This document shows, piece after piece, positions 24,661-33,107 of a stretch of DNA of 64,000 nt. Position 1 is the first letter of the stretch, and each line of letters opens with the position of its first letter. Source of the DNA: Clostridium fessum. GTDB taxonomy: Bacteria; Bacillota; Clostridia; Lachnospirales; Lachnospiraceae. The stretch lies in the NCBI RefSeq assembly GCF_003024715.1, contig NZ_PYLO01000004.1:124001-188000 (forward strand). Reading direction: 5' to 3'. A program made the translations under genes and the position numbers. Below the pieces are notes generated by a model. That model saw nothing but the letters and a program-made list of their open reading frames with translations. It did no database searches and was not told the DNA's origin.

Positions 24661-25553
24661 TACTGCTCAATCTGCACATCAAATCCCAGTCCGCGCAGCA
24701 TATTCGCATAATTCTCCATATCCTGGCCGGAGAAGGTCTGCTCGCGGGCAAGCGTCGGAGATTGCGTGTATTTTTCATATTTAATGATCCCCAGATTTGA
24801 ATAGGAGAGCAGAATTACATGTCTGATGTGGTGCTCAGACAAAAGGTGGGCATACCTGCGGGCATCGATGAGCGTGTCGTTGATGCCGGGGGTAATGGTA
24901 ATGCGGACCGCCACTTTTTTTCCGATAGAGATGGCAAAGTCCAGATTTTCCAGAATCGAATGATTTGAGACACCGGTGAACTGGACATATTTCTTTTCAG
25001 AATAATGTTTTAAATCGATGATAATCATGTCCGCGTTGGCGATGAAGCGGGAGAAAGCCAGCGGTTTGGCGAAAGCGGTCGTCTCAATCGCGGTGCGGAT
25101 GCCGTGTTCTTTACATTTTTTCAGGACAGCGGTGGCTGCTTCCGGCTGCATCAGCGGATCGCCGCCGGAGAGAATGACGCCGCCATTTCCATAGAGCTCC
25201 CGGTCGGCAAGAATTTTTTCCATGATTTCATCCATATCCATCATCTGACCGACGAAATGAAGCATTCGGGACGGACAGTGATCCGTACAGGCACGGCAGA
25301 ATGTACAGGTGTCCGGGGTAAAGGTGAGACGGTTGTCTGAAAATGCCAGACTTCCGGTGGGACATTCGCTGACACAGAGATTGCAGTAGAGACAGTGCTT
25401 GCTGTCCCAGAGAATCCGGGTCGGGCGCTCATGCGCCTGCGGTGTTGAACACCAGACACAGCGCAGGGGGCATCCTTTAAAATAAATCGTAGTTCGCAGC
25501 CCGGAACCGTCAGCCAATTCATTTCGTTTGATCTTAAATATATTCGCCTGCAT
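24660..25553 (-). CDS. Orphan glycyl-radical enzyme activating enzyme (radical SAM)
   Basis: A 297-residue activase. C28-x3-C32-x2-C35 (YFKGCPLRCVWCSTP) is the radical SAM cluster, and CLYCNLCVSEC and CTFCRACTDHC are the two accessory clusters. GGVILSGGDPLMQ is the SAM-binding glycine-rich stretch. The start at 25553 is set by AGGAG ten bases upstream; the longer frame starting at 25670 adds unrelated residues. No glycyl radical enzyme gene is adjacent. The neighbour is a BCCT transporter, after a MITE. It may act on HypD, on a distant partner, or be left over from a lost gene pair. Confidence 0.88.
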   Translation of the reverse strand: MQANIFKIKRNELADGSGLRTTIYFKGCPLRCVWCSTPQAHERPTRILWDSKHCLYCNLCVSECPTGSLAFSDNRLTFTPDTCTFCRACTDHCPSRMLHFVGQMMDMDEIMEKILADRELYGNGGVILSGGDPLMQPEAATAVLKKCKEHGIRTAIETTAFAKPLAFSRFIANADMIIIDLKHYSEKKYVQFTGVSNHSILENLDFAISIGKKVAVRITITPGINDTLIDARRYAHLLSEHHIRHVILLSYSNLGIIKYEKYTQSPTLAREQTFSGQDMENYANMLRGLGFDVQIEQ

Positions 25554-25799
25554 GAATACAATACTCCTGAAAATCCTTCTGATATTTATAAAACACGATA
25601 AGACATTGAGTATTCCGGCACGGGATGGCACCGGAATTTCCGAATGGATTCGTAATACATCTGAATGCAAAATACAGGCTAACTATAGCATAAAGAAGAT
25701 AAAAAGTAAATGAGACAGTTTCTCCAATTTGCTGCTTGATTTTTTTACAAAGATTTGACAAAAAAGCGGAAATAAATTTTACAAAAAAGCGCTATAATA

Positions 25800-26086
25800 A
25801 AACAGGTTCAAGAGAGAATATGTGTGAACGCTGCGAAAGAGCAGGTTATACAGCGGCAGATTTGCCAACTGGCACATATCGAAAAAGAAACCACGAAGGA
25901 ATACCGCGAGAGATCGGGCGGCTGGCTTAAAATGAAGCGCGAAAACAGCTGCAGGAAAAAGATGGAAGATGGCGGGGAAGATATGGAATTGAAATATGAA
26001 CTCTGGAAAGAGAGTATAGTTCAAGAAAAAGTTATATGTGAATGTAGGAAGCGTCTGTCGGGATATCGGCGGGCGGTTTTTTGTTT
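25800..26086 (+). ncRNA. Candidate structured non-coding transcript (or leader-peptide RNA)
   Basis: A TATAAT box at about 25794 is followed by a region rich in stems: ATATGTG/CACATAT enclosing CGCTG/CAGCG and GGCA-GATT-TGCC. It ends in a hairpin, CGTCTGTCG/CGGCGGGCG with G-U pairs, plus TTTTTT at 26051-26086. The next gene has its own promoter, so this would be a separate RNA of about 270 bases. A 36-codon frame beginning MCERCERAGYTAADLP near 25819 overlaps the structured part. I do not recognise the RNA family. Confidence 0.4.
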
Positions 26087-26266
26087 CATAGTAGAATTAA
26101 ATATATCATTTGTGAAATTACAGTATTATACATAATTTCTATATACAAAAGAGGTATTTGTTTATGTTATGAGCACAGGCTTACAACACTTATTAATAAG
26201 AATTAATATAAGGTACTTTTAACGAAAAATTTGCGGAAAATCACGCTTACAACGTGAAAAACACGG

Positions 26267-26295
26267 TTGTATTTAGGAAATAAACTTGTTATAAT
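26267..26295 (+). promoter_or_regulatory. Promoter of the antiporter-kinase operon, with overlapping inverted repeat
   Basis: TTGTAT (26267-26272), a 17-base spacer and TATAAT (26290-26295). An inverted repeat, TACAACGTG (26248-26256) with CACGGTTGTA (26262-26271), overlaps the -35 box and could bind a repressor. The leader from here to the start is only about 50 bases. Confidence 0.7.
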
Positions 26296-26352
26296 GAGTG
26301 GCTGAAATGGAAAATGTAAAACAAAAAAGAAAAAAGTTGGGAGGTTACGAAG

Positions 26353-27798
26353 GTGAAAAGATTGAGTGCGTTTTGCGCGAGCCTGGGATTATTTTTGATG
26401 GCAAATCCGATGACGGCTCTGGCAGCAGAACAGGAAGGCGGTGCATCGGCATCCTCTGTGCCGCTCTGGATGTGTATTCCATTTGCGGGACTGCTTCTCT
26501 GTATTGCGATTCTGCCGCTTGTGAAGGCAGAATGGTGGGAAGAGCACCAGCCTCATGCGGTTGCTCTTTGGTCAATTCTTTTTATCATTCCGTTTGCGAT
26601 GCGTTACAGTGCGGGGACAGCACTGGAAACGGTTCTGGAATGTCTGGTCAATGACTATTTGACCTTTATTATTTTGTTATTTGGACTTTTCTGCGTTGCC
26701 GGTAATATCACGATGTCCGGTGACCTGGCAGGTTCTCCGCGTGTCAATGTAGGACTACTGGCACTGGGAACCCTGCTTTCAAGCTGGATCGGTACGACCG
26801 GTGCCAGTATGCTGATGATTCGTCCGGTTGTCAAGATGAATGCATGGAGAAAGAAGAAACGTCATATCATTATCTTCTTTATTTTCCTTGTATCCAACAT
26901 CGGCGGATGTCTGACCCCGATCGGTGACCCGCCTCTGCTGATGGGCTTCATGCGCGGCGTACCGTTTTTCTGGAGCTTACATCTGGCGCCGATCTTATTC
27001 TTCAATATGCTGGTGCTGCTGACAATCTTCTATTTTATTGATAAGAGGGCATATCGTCAGGATATCGCGAGCGGTCTGAAACCGGATATCAGCAAACCGG
27101 GTACCGAAGTAAAGCTGCGCGGCGCGCACAACCTGATTTTCCTGGTTATGATCGTGGCAGCCGTTATTTTAAGCGGTACCTTACCGTCCATGCCGCAGTT
27201 CCAGGATGCAGCCGGAAAGGTGCTTGGCATCCATCTGTTTGGAGAGGTAGAATTAAGCTATCCGGCCATCATTGAGATTGTGATCATTCTGGTGGCGGCC
27301 TTCCTGTCCTTCAAGACCACGAAGGTTGAGATCCGCCGTGAGAACCACTTTACCTGGGGCGCGATTCAGGAGGTTGCGGTTCTGTTTATCGGTATTTTCA
27401 TCACGATGCAGCCAGCCCTGATGATTCTGAAAGCAAATGGCGCGAACCTGGGCATCTCCGAGCCGTTTGAAATGTTCTGGGCGACCGGTCTGCTGTCCAG
27501 CTTCCTGGATAACACGCCGACCTATCTGGTATTTTTAACAACGGCAGGTGCGCTTGGATTTACGGAGGGCATGGTGACGACGTTAGGAACGGTTCCGATC
27601 AAGATGCTGATGGCGATCTCCTGTGGTGCGGTATTTATGGGTGCGAACACCTACATCGGAAATGCACCGAACTTCATGGTTAAGTCGATTGCGGATGAAA
27701 ACGGTGTGCGTATGCCGTCCTTCTTCGGATATCTGCTCTGGTCGTTCGGTATTCTGGTTCCGGTCTTTGCACTTGATATGCTGTTATTCTTTTTATAG
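26353..27798 (+). CDS. Sodium:proton antiporter-like / ion-transporter-superfamily protein (NhaD/CitMHS-like)
   Basis: A 481-residue membrane protein beginning with a signal-like segment (cleavage or anchor near LAAEQ, residue 24), followed by about eleven membrane segments. GTTGASMLMIRPVVKMN, NIGGCLTPIGDPPLL and FLDNTPTYLVFL are the paired re-entrant-loop motifs of the ion transporter superfamily, closest to NhaD-type Na+/H+ antiporters. It could export Na+ or carry a dicarboxylate. GGGAGG lies 9 bases before the GTG start at 26353. The following cytidylate-kinase-like gene begins 14 bases after the stop, so they form an operon. Confidence 0.8.
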   Translation: MKRLSAFCASLGLFLMANPMTALAAEQEGGASASSVPLWMCIPFAGLLLCIAILPLVKAEWWEEHQPHAVALWSILFIIPFAMRYSAGTALETVLECLVNDYLTFIILLFGLFCVAGNITMSGDLAGSPRVNVGLLALGTLLSSWIGTTGASMLMIRPVVKMNAWRKKKRHIIIFFIFLVSNIGGCLTPIGDPPLLMGFMRGVPFFWSLHLAPILFFNMLVLLTIFYFIDKRAYRQDIASGLKPDISKPGTEVKLRGAHNLIFLVMIVAAVILSGTLPSMPQFQDAAGKVLGIHLFGEVELSYPAIIEIVIILVAAFLSFKTTKVEIRRENHFTWGAIQEVAVLFIGIFITMQPALMILKANGANLGISEPFEMFWATGLLSSFLDNTPTYLVFLTTAGALGFTEGMVTTLGTVPIKMLMAISCGAVFMGANTYIGNAPNFMVKSIADENGVRMPSFFGYLLWSFGILVPVFALDMLLFFL

Positions 27799-27811
27799 GG
27801 GGTGAGTGACG

Positions 27812-29026
27812 ATGAGCAACAATCAGGAACATACCAATACAGATAATATGGAAAATCAGACGCAGCAGGCGCTTGAAAAGGACAGCGCCCAGTATGCGAA
27901 TGAAGTAACGGGTGCGGAAAATGCAGCCGAAAAGGATTCAGCAGGGAAGAAGCCGGGCAGCACGGTGCCTGGAAGAGATGAAAAACGAATCCGTGAACTG
28001 GCGGAGAGTATTTACGATCTGGATGCGGAGGTTTATGCACAGTTAGGTTCTTCTCTGGGACGTGTTTTCAATCGTGACCGGAAGCGCTGCGTGGATGAGC
28101 TGACTCATCTGATGCTGACACGCCCGCAGGGTAACTTGGTTCGAAGTGAGATTGCCCTGATCGGAAACATGGCGCGTACCATCGAGAATAAGGAAGAGCG
28201 GAAGCTCGTCATGACCGAGTACAACCGGATTCTGACCGAAGTCATGAGTCTGCCGACCAGTTTCGCGAGCGGCGACGTTATCAACGCAGAGCTGGCGAAG
28301 CTGAATACATTTAACCTGAAAAACCGTTTCTCCGAAAATGACCACCTGATCGTATGTATCAGCTGGACCTACGGAAGCGGCGGTGTAAATATCGGATTTA
28401 AGCTGGCAGATAAGCTGAAAATCAATTTCTACGACGCGGAGATCTTTGAAGCGGTTCTGAAACGTCTCGAGGCTCAGAAGGATTCTATACAGGATTCTGT
28501 CAGCTACGGAATCAAGCCGGGAATCAAGAAAGAGCCGGCGCACGATCAGGATGCCAATGTAAACCCGAGTGAGGCATTCATCCCGGAGCGCCATCTGACC
28601 CTGCGCCAGCGCATGCGCGAGTTCAGCCGTTTCCACGGACTGCCGAAGCGTGATGCGGTCTTCTTCAACGAGAGCGACCTTCTGGTTGACATGGCGAAGA
28701 AGGAAGATTTTGTTATTCTGGGACGATGCGGAGATGCCATCATGGCAAACAACAACATCCCGCATATCAGTATCTACATCACGGCGCCGTTTGAGCAGCG
28801 TATCAAACGTGCGATGGAGATTGACAGTTCCCTGACGGTCAAGCAGGCACGCCATATGTTAAAGCATCTGGATCATGTCCACAGCCAGTACTATCATTAT
28901 TATACAAACCGAAACTGGGGACATTCCAACAACTATGATCTCTGTATCAACAGTGCCAGCTACGGTATCGATGGAACCGTGGATTTCATCTATCGGATGA
29001 TCATGGCGCGGGAAGAGGATAAATAA
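27812..29026 (+). CDS. Cytidylate-kinase-like protein with an N-terminal extension
   Basis: A 404-residue protein. The C-terminal half, about residues 175-400, is a cytidylate-kinase-2-type P-loop domain: ISWTYGSGGVNIGFKLADKL at about residue 188 and ILGRCGDAIMANN at about residue 305. A HisArg-rich lid region, KQARHMLKHLDHVHSQYY, is near residue 350. The first 60 residues are low complexity and polar, and residues 60-170 are helical and unrecognised. True Cmk is about 220 residues, so this is a divergent paralogue with a regulatory or unknown substrate domain. Co-transcription with an antiporter is the only functional hint. ATG 27812 with GGGGGTG upstream is preferred to GTG 27806. Confidence 0.75.
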   Translation: MSNNQEHTNTDNMENQTQQALEKDSAQYANEVTGAENAAEKDSAGKKPGSTVPGRDEKRIRELAESIYDLDAEVYAQLGSSLGRVFNRDRKRCVDELTHLMLTRPQGNLVRSEIALIGNMARTIENKEERKLVMTEYNRILTEVMSLPTSFASGDVINAELAKLNTFNLKNRFSENDHLIVCISWTYGSGGVNIGFKLADKLKINFYDAEIFEAVLKRLEAQKDSIQDSVSYGIKPGIKKEPAHDQDANVNPSEAFIPERHLTLRQRMREFSRFHGLPKRDAVFFNESDLLVDMAKKEDFVILGRCGDAIMANNNIPHISIYITAPFEQRIKRAMEIDSSLTVKQARHMLKHLDHVHSQYYHYYTNRNWGHSNNYDLCINSASYGIDGTVDFIYRMIMAREEDK

Positions 29027-29029
29027 GAG

Positions 29030-29097
29030 AACGGCTGAAGATGATGGGAGTCAGCGAAAGACAACAGACGCTGCTCCCAGATTCTTCGGTCGTTTTT
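29030..29097 (+). terminator. Terminator of the antiporter-kinase operon
   Basis: A long two-part stem, GGGAGTCAGCG/CGCTGCTCCC nested within ACGGCTGAAGAT/ATTCTTCGGTCGT, followed by seven T residues. Confidence 0.8.
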
Positions 29098-29165
29098 TTA
29101 CATTTATAGTTTACTGCCAATAGAATGTATAACTAAAAAGATTCAGAATTTTTGCGGCGGAATAC

Positions 29166-29194
29166 TTGCAAATTTGAGGGAAAGCCAGTATACT
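29166..29194 (+). promoter_or_regulatory. Promoter of the thioesterase gene
   Basis: TTGCAA (29166-29171), a 17-base spacer and TATACT (29189-29194). Transcription starts about 70 bases before the gene and may continue into spoIIID. Confidence 0.65.
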
Positions 29195-29270
29195 AGGTAC
29201 CATATCACAGGGAAGTCCTTCGAAAGCGGGAGATTGGAAGAGGCATCCTTCTCGAAAGGAGAAATAAATT

Positions 29271-29750
29271 ATGGAAGAAAGAATTATGCGCCGCGTAGCG
29301 GATTCAGCTGTTATCCAGACACAGCTTGTATTAAATAGTCACTTAAATGGTGCTGGTCGTTTGTTTGGCGGTCAGCTGATGGAATGGATCGACGTTGTAG
29401 CGACCGTTGTAGCGCGCCGCCACGCGCACTGCAATCCGACAACTGCGTCGGTTGATAACCTGCAGTTCAAAGAGGCAGTCCACCTGAACAATACCCTGAT
29501 TATCGAGGGTAAGCTGACTTACGTTGGAAGAACCTCCATGGAAGTGCGTGTCGATACATTCGTAGAGTCTTTAAGCGGTGCGCGTAAACTGGTTAATACC
29601 GCTTATGTGGTTATGGTAGCGCTGGATGAAAACGAGCATCCTATGGAGGTTCCGGGACTGCTTGTCGAGACCGATGAGGAGAAGGCAGAGTGGGAAGCTG
29701 GCGTGAAGAGAAACGACTTGCGGAAGCACCGCCGTGCGGAGAACTACTAA
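29271..29750 (+). CDS. Acyl-CoA thioesterase, hot-dog fold (YciA/BFIT type)
   Basis: A 159-residue single hot-dog protein. NSHLNGAGRLFGGQLMEWID is the catalytic region of acyl-CoA hydrolases, with the conserved N/H and D positions, and TTASVDNLQFKEAVHLNN is the central strand. It hydrolyses acyl-CoA to free acid and CoA; the chain length is unknown. GAAAGGAG precedes ATG 29271. It lies directly upstream of spoIIID with an 88-base gap. Confidence 0.85.
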   Translation: MEERIMRRVADSAVIQTQLVLNSHLNGAGRLFGGQLMEWIDVVATVVARRHAHCNPTTASVDNLQFKEAVHLNNTLIIEGKLTYVGRTSMEVRVDTFVESLSGARKLVNTAYVVMVALDENEHPMEVPGLLVETDEEKAEWEAGVKRNDLRKHRRAENY

Positions 29751-29838
29751 TCGGCAGTGTTTTTGTTTGGGAAAGGGAATTTGCATAAACCGGAAACAGA
29801 TGTAATAAGATGTAAAAAACGTTCTCAGGGGAACTCCC

Positions 29839-29979
29839 ATGAAGGAATATATCGAGGAACGGGCGGTTGCGATCGCTAATTACATCATAGACTACAATGC
29901 GACAGTGCGGCAGGCGGCGCGGAAATTTGGGATCAGTAAATCTACCGTGCATACAGAAGTGATAAAATGGAACGGTTAA
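29839..29979 (+). pseudogene. spoIIID: spoIIID, 5' part, interrupted by an integrative element
   Basis: Codons 1-38 encode the start of the mother-cell regulator SpoIIID (MKEYIEERAVAIANYII..., then the helix-turn-helix RQAARKFGISKSTVH). After His38 the frame enters the mobile element, reads TEVIKWNG and stops, giving a 46-residue product. SpoIIID is normally about 93 residues, a sigma-E-dependent DNA-binding protein that tunes mother-cell gene expression and sigK. The break falls in the recognition helix, and the basic C-terminal region needed for DNA binding is missing. The rest is at 37226-37393. Function therefore needs excision, or is lost. GGGGA eight bases upstream supports ATG 29839. 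Confidence 0.92.
29950..29953 (+). other. attL core (CATA)
   Basis: Left junction reads ACCGTG-CATA-CAGAAG. Sequence to the left belongs to spoIIID codons 1-38; sequence to the right is element DNA. Confidence 0.85.
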
Positions 29980-30009
29980 TATGGGCGATAGAGTAAGAAG
30001 CCCATGTAG

Positions 30010-30066
30010 GCAAATAAGCGGTATAGATCAGCACCAGGAACGGGCTGACCTATGCCGCTTATTTTG
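30010..30066. terminator. Hairpin terminator near the left end of the element
   Basis: AATAAGCGGTATAG and CTATGCCGCTTATT form a long stem around a 20-base loop, with T-rich sequence following. It may block transcription entering from spoIIID or leaving the element. Confidence 0.6.
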
Positions 30067-30111
30067 CATTTTGGAGGAAGTGTGGCTACACACTCCGACA
30101 AAAGAGGGTTT

Positions 30112-30170
30112 CCAAAGGGTATCCCTTTGGCACACGACTTTGCTTGCAAAGTGTAGTGTGTTATACGCTC
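30112..30170 (+). other. oriT of MOBV/pMV158 type
   Basis: The hairpin ACTTTGC-TT-GCAAAGT (30137-30152) is followed by TAGTGTG/TTATAC (30154-30166), the nick-site sequence known for MobM of pMV158, with the nick expected after base 30160. A second perfect hairpin, CCAAAGGG-TAT-CCCTTTGG (30112-30130), precedes it. A MobV-family relaxase is encoded by the same element at 34387. Confidence 0.8.
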
Positions 30171-30490
30171 TGTCGGCGTTGCTGCGAAAATGAGGTTGCC
30201 AACCGGGAGGGTAAGGGCATTTGAAGCAGCAGGAAAACAAGGCTGTGATTGTGTGGCGTGGAGCCGCAAACACAGGGTTGGTTTCATCAGCAGACAGGGC
30301 GTATATGAAAGCCCCGTCCCTCGTCCTACGCCGAACTTATGGATACACTCCCGCAAAAATTGAAATGGGCGGGAAGCCATTTTAGGGCTTTCCCGCCTTG
30401 ATTACCCTTTAGCAAAGACAGGCGGGACTGTCAACGGCGGTGCATTTATGCGCTGTTTATCTTGACCGTTGACTGACTCGGCTGGCTTTG
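30171..30490. other. Non-coding left region of the element
   Basis: No convincing gene. It contains a GGGCGGGAA/TTTCCCGCC hairpin near 30367-30397 at the 3' side of the minus-strand gene, possibly its terminator, and GC-rich sequence beside the oriT that may form the origin or leading region. Confidence 0.4.
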
Positions 30491-31564
30491 CTATTGATTC
30501 CCCATTTGTACTTTTTTGAATAACAGTCCAAAAATAAAGAGAAAAAGAAGTAGTTTAGTAGTTATGGAAATAACACCACCTATTGTACCCAAAGAGGAAA
30601 ACAGCCCTTTACTTAATGAGGTAATAACTAAAAATATGAATAACCCAAATATTACAGCAACAATTCCTTTTACTGTCTCTGAATTCGAGCCAGCGTCTAC
30701 AATTTGATTCGGATTTTGAGGATTATAATATATTTCAATCTGTTCGCCAATAGAATATCGTTCTTCTGATTCTCCTTTACCATATAACTGTGACTGTATT
30801 TTATCCCCATTTTCTGCTGTGAAGGATACTATTTCAAAATAAGTATACTCTGTTCTTTCTTTAATGCTATCTGTTTTTCGTGGGCGCATTTCACCAACTA
30901 TGTCAACAACTTCTGCGGTGGTTTTTATTCCACTAATACGAAGATGCATCGAGTTGTAGGTTACACCAGCTCCATACAATATGATATAAAAAGAAAATCC
31001 TGTAAACAACAGTGAGAGAATCCAAAACAGGACTGTCATTTTTTTACACTCCTTCCTCTTTTTCTGCAAGTTTCGTGGCTTTTTATTCGGTACTGGAGAA
31101 ACTTCATTGGAATTGAACAATTCCTCTTCAATAGGAGTACTCGCAATATCAATAATCAAGTTGTTAATATGCTGTTGCCAAGTTGAAAGGGTACCATCTT
31201 TTTCCCACGCTGTTATCAAAACCCTAGTCTTTCCATTACCTATTGTCCCCCGTTTTAAATCATTAAGGGCAGATAGTATTTTTTGCTTTGATGTTTCGTC
31301 TAACATGAAAGATTTTACACTTTTCAATCTTTCTGGCACATTTATAAAATGCCCAAATTTCTTAAAATCAGAAAATAACTCCGCCAATACTAAATAAGTA
31401 CTGTCAGAATAATCTGCGTGTTCTGGCTCATCTACGATAAAATCAATTTCTTCACATATAGAAATAATATGCTTCATTGTCCAATTTTGTTTTTTCACAG
31501 CTTCCATTTCCAATACTTCCATAAGCATTTGAACTGATTTATCTGAAGTATTTCTATAATACAT
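30491..31564 (-). CDS. Membrane protein with C-terminal DUF3592-like domain, unknown N-terminus
   Basis: A 357-residue protein in two parts. Residues 1-170 are soluble and helical, with no family recognised. After a basic KKRKECKK stretch come a membrane segment (about 177-200), an extracytoplasmic beta-rich region containing YYNPQNPNQIVDAG, and two more membrane segments at the end. This layout and the YNPxNP motif match DUF3592 proteins. The gene is AT-rich and has its start inside the XRE gene (11-base overlap), so it is translated with that regulator. It may be cargo of the element. Function is unknown. Confidence 0.65.
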   Translation of the reverse strand: MYYRNTSDKSVQMLMEVLEMEAVKKQNWTMKHIISICEEIDFIVDEPEHADYSDSTYLVLAELFSDFKKFGHFINVPERLKSVKSFMLDETSKQKILSALNDLKRGTIGNGKTRVLITAWEKDGTLSTWQQHINNLIIDIASTPIEEELFNSNEVSPVPNKKPRNLQKKRKECKKMTVLFWILSLLFTGFSFYIILYGAGVTYNSMHLRISGIKTTAEVVDIVGEMRPRKTDSIKERTEYTYFEIVSFTAENGDKIQSQLYGKGESEERYSIGEQIEIYYNPQNPNQIVDAGSNSETVKGIVAVIFGLFIFLVITSLSKGLFSSLGTIGGVISITTKLLLFLFIFGLLFKKVQMGNQ

Positions 31565-32390
31565 CTAAGCACCTCTTTTCCGTACTTATTTTACTTTTTC
31601 CCCGCTGTGGGTTTGGATTTTTCAGCAAGTCTGACTTCTGCGCAATCTTTTTCAGCCACTTCTTTTCTTCTTCGGACAGCTTCTTTAAATTCAATTTGAG
31701 CCGCTTACAGATAAACGCCAAAGCCGCTTGCTCTGGGTCGCTGTCTGGGCTGGCAGCTTCGTCAACGGTCTGCAAGAAATCTTCCAGTGGGTTATCCTCC
31801 GGGACGCTGAAAAAATCGTCCTTATGTGCTTCTCGTAGGTCAAGAGCTATCTTGTTTATGTCCTGCTGTATCACATAGCGGCAAAAGCTGTCATCATCAA
31901 TATGGGCGGCGATAAGCTGTCTTAACTGCGGGTCAGACAAGCCGGGATTGTGCTGCTTCATAATGGTTGCACTCACAGCGTCCACTATGGCGTTTGCACT
32001 CTGTACCTGTTTGTCAGCGATACCGTTTACATAGATTTCAAGGTCAGCCATCAGCCGGGGAAAATCCGGGTGTACTGCCAGTTCACACAAGAGGGAATTA
32101 TCTATCAGCCCACTTTTCAAGAGTTCAATCATATCATCACTCAAACGCAGGTCTGCAAGATCGGCGTTTGGGTGATTTTTTGTTTGAGAACGCCCCAGTA
32201 AATAATCAACAGTCACTTCATAAAACTTTGCCAACTCAATAAGGGCATAATGGCTGATGTCCTTGAAATTATCCCCCTCATAACTGCCCAACGCCGACTT
32301 GGAGAGGTGCGTCTGCTCCGCAAGCTGTTCCAGCGTCAGCCCACGCTCCACACGCAGGTCTTTCAATCGTTCTTGTATGGAAAGTTCCAT
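31554..32390 (-). CDS. XRE-family regulator of the element
   Basis: A 278-residue protein. Residues 5-65 are a Cro/CI-type helix-turn-helix (LKDLRVERGLTLEQLAEQTH, then LSKSALGSYE and FYEVTVDYLLGRS). The remaining 210 residues are a helical domain seen in regulators carried by clostridial integrative elements, without a known ligand. It probably controls the adjacent minus-strand genes or mobilisation functions. The coding region runs into the membrane-protein gene. Confidence 0.8.
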   Translation of the reverse strand: MELSIQERLKDLRVERGLTLEQLAEQTHLSKSALGSYEGDNFKDISHYALIELAKFYEVTVDYLLGRSQTKNHPNADLADLRLSDDMIELLKSGLIDNSLLCELAVHPDFPRLMADLEIYVNGIADKQVQSANAIVDAVSATIMKQHNPGLSDPQLRQLIAAHIDDDSFCRYVIQQDINKIALDLREAHKDDFFSVPEDNPLEDFLQTVDEAASPDSDPEQAALAFICKRLKLNLKKLSEEEKKWLKKIAQKSDLLKNPNPQRGKSKISTEKRCLDVL

Positions 32391-32423
32391 GCTCTCCCTC
32401 CTTGTCTGCTTGGGAAATGAAAA

Positions 32424-32927
32424 TTATGCTTCTCCTCTTTGCTCTAACAAATCGAAAACTTCGTCCATATCCATTTCAAACATTACACTATCTTCATGTA
32501 TTGGAGCAAAGTAGTAAGCAACCTTTTCTGCTCCAAATTCTTGCTCCAACTGCTCCCAGTGAGAAGTCAATCCTATACAAAAGGCAAGCGTATCACCGCC
32601 GAGCGAATCCATATACCAACGGATTTGATACTTTGGAGATACATACTTTTGAATACTTTTCAATGTTGTATCTCTATCAGTACACTCGTCTGCATAAGGA
32701 ATTGCTGTACTAATACCATTCTTGTGCAAGAAAATATCAACTCCACGTTCCTTCTCTATTTCCACGCACTCAAACTGAATTTTATCTTCATCAGGAAGCT
32801 CATCATTGAAATATTTGATAATAGAGTCGTCAAAATCACCCCAGTCAACCCAGATAAGGGCATCACTCTCCCAAAAATCATCTTTGTTTTCTGCTGGTGC
32901 TGATAAAAAATTTTTTACCTTTTCCAT
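32424..32927 (-). CDS. Acidic hypothetical protein
   Basis: A 167-residue, strongly acidic soluble protein without signal peptide. Landmarks are WESDALIWVDWGDFDDSI near residue 20 and MDSLGGDTLAFCIGLTSHWEQL near residue 105. The small acidic fold and lone position on a mobile element resemble immunity-type or cargo proteins, but no family is recognised. GGAGGG upstream of ATG 32927 supports the start. It precedes the XRE regulator on the same strand with a 33-base gap. Confidence 0.6.
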   Translation of the reverse strand: MEKVKNFLSAPAENKDDFWESDALIWVDWGDFDDSIIKYFNDELPDEDKIQFECVEIEKERGVDIFLHKNGISTAIPYADECTDRDTTLKSIQKYVSPKYQIRWYMDSLGGDTLAFCIGLTSHWEQLEQEFGAEKVAYYFAPIHEDSVMFEMDMDEVFDLLEQRGEA

Positions 32928-33062
32928 TTGTATCCCTCCTGCCTAACCATCGTGATTTATCGTTCTGTTATTTTCATTTTACCACAATTCCGAGAGCGTG
33001 GAAATAGAGAGTTTTCCGAGCTGATTTCCGACCTTATGGATATACGGGGCGGGTGGTCTTTT

Positions 33063-33101
33063 AGGTGTAGACTTAGGGTAGTTCATCGATGAGCTACACC
33101 T
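33063..33101 (+). promoter_or_regulatory. Leader hairpin before the mobilisation genes
   Basis: AGGTGTAG and CTACACCT are perfect 8-bp arms separated by about 23 bases and end seven bases before the first plus-strand gene of the element. It may control translation of the mobilisation module. Confidence 0.35.
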
Positions 33102-33107
33102 TGAAAA

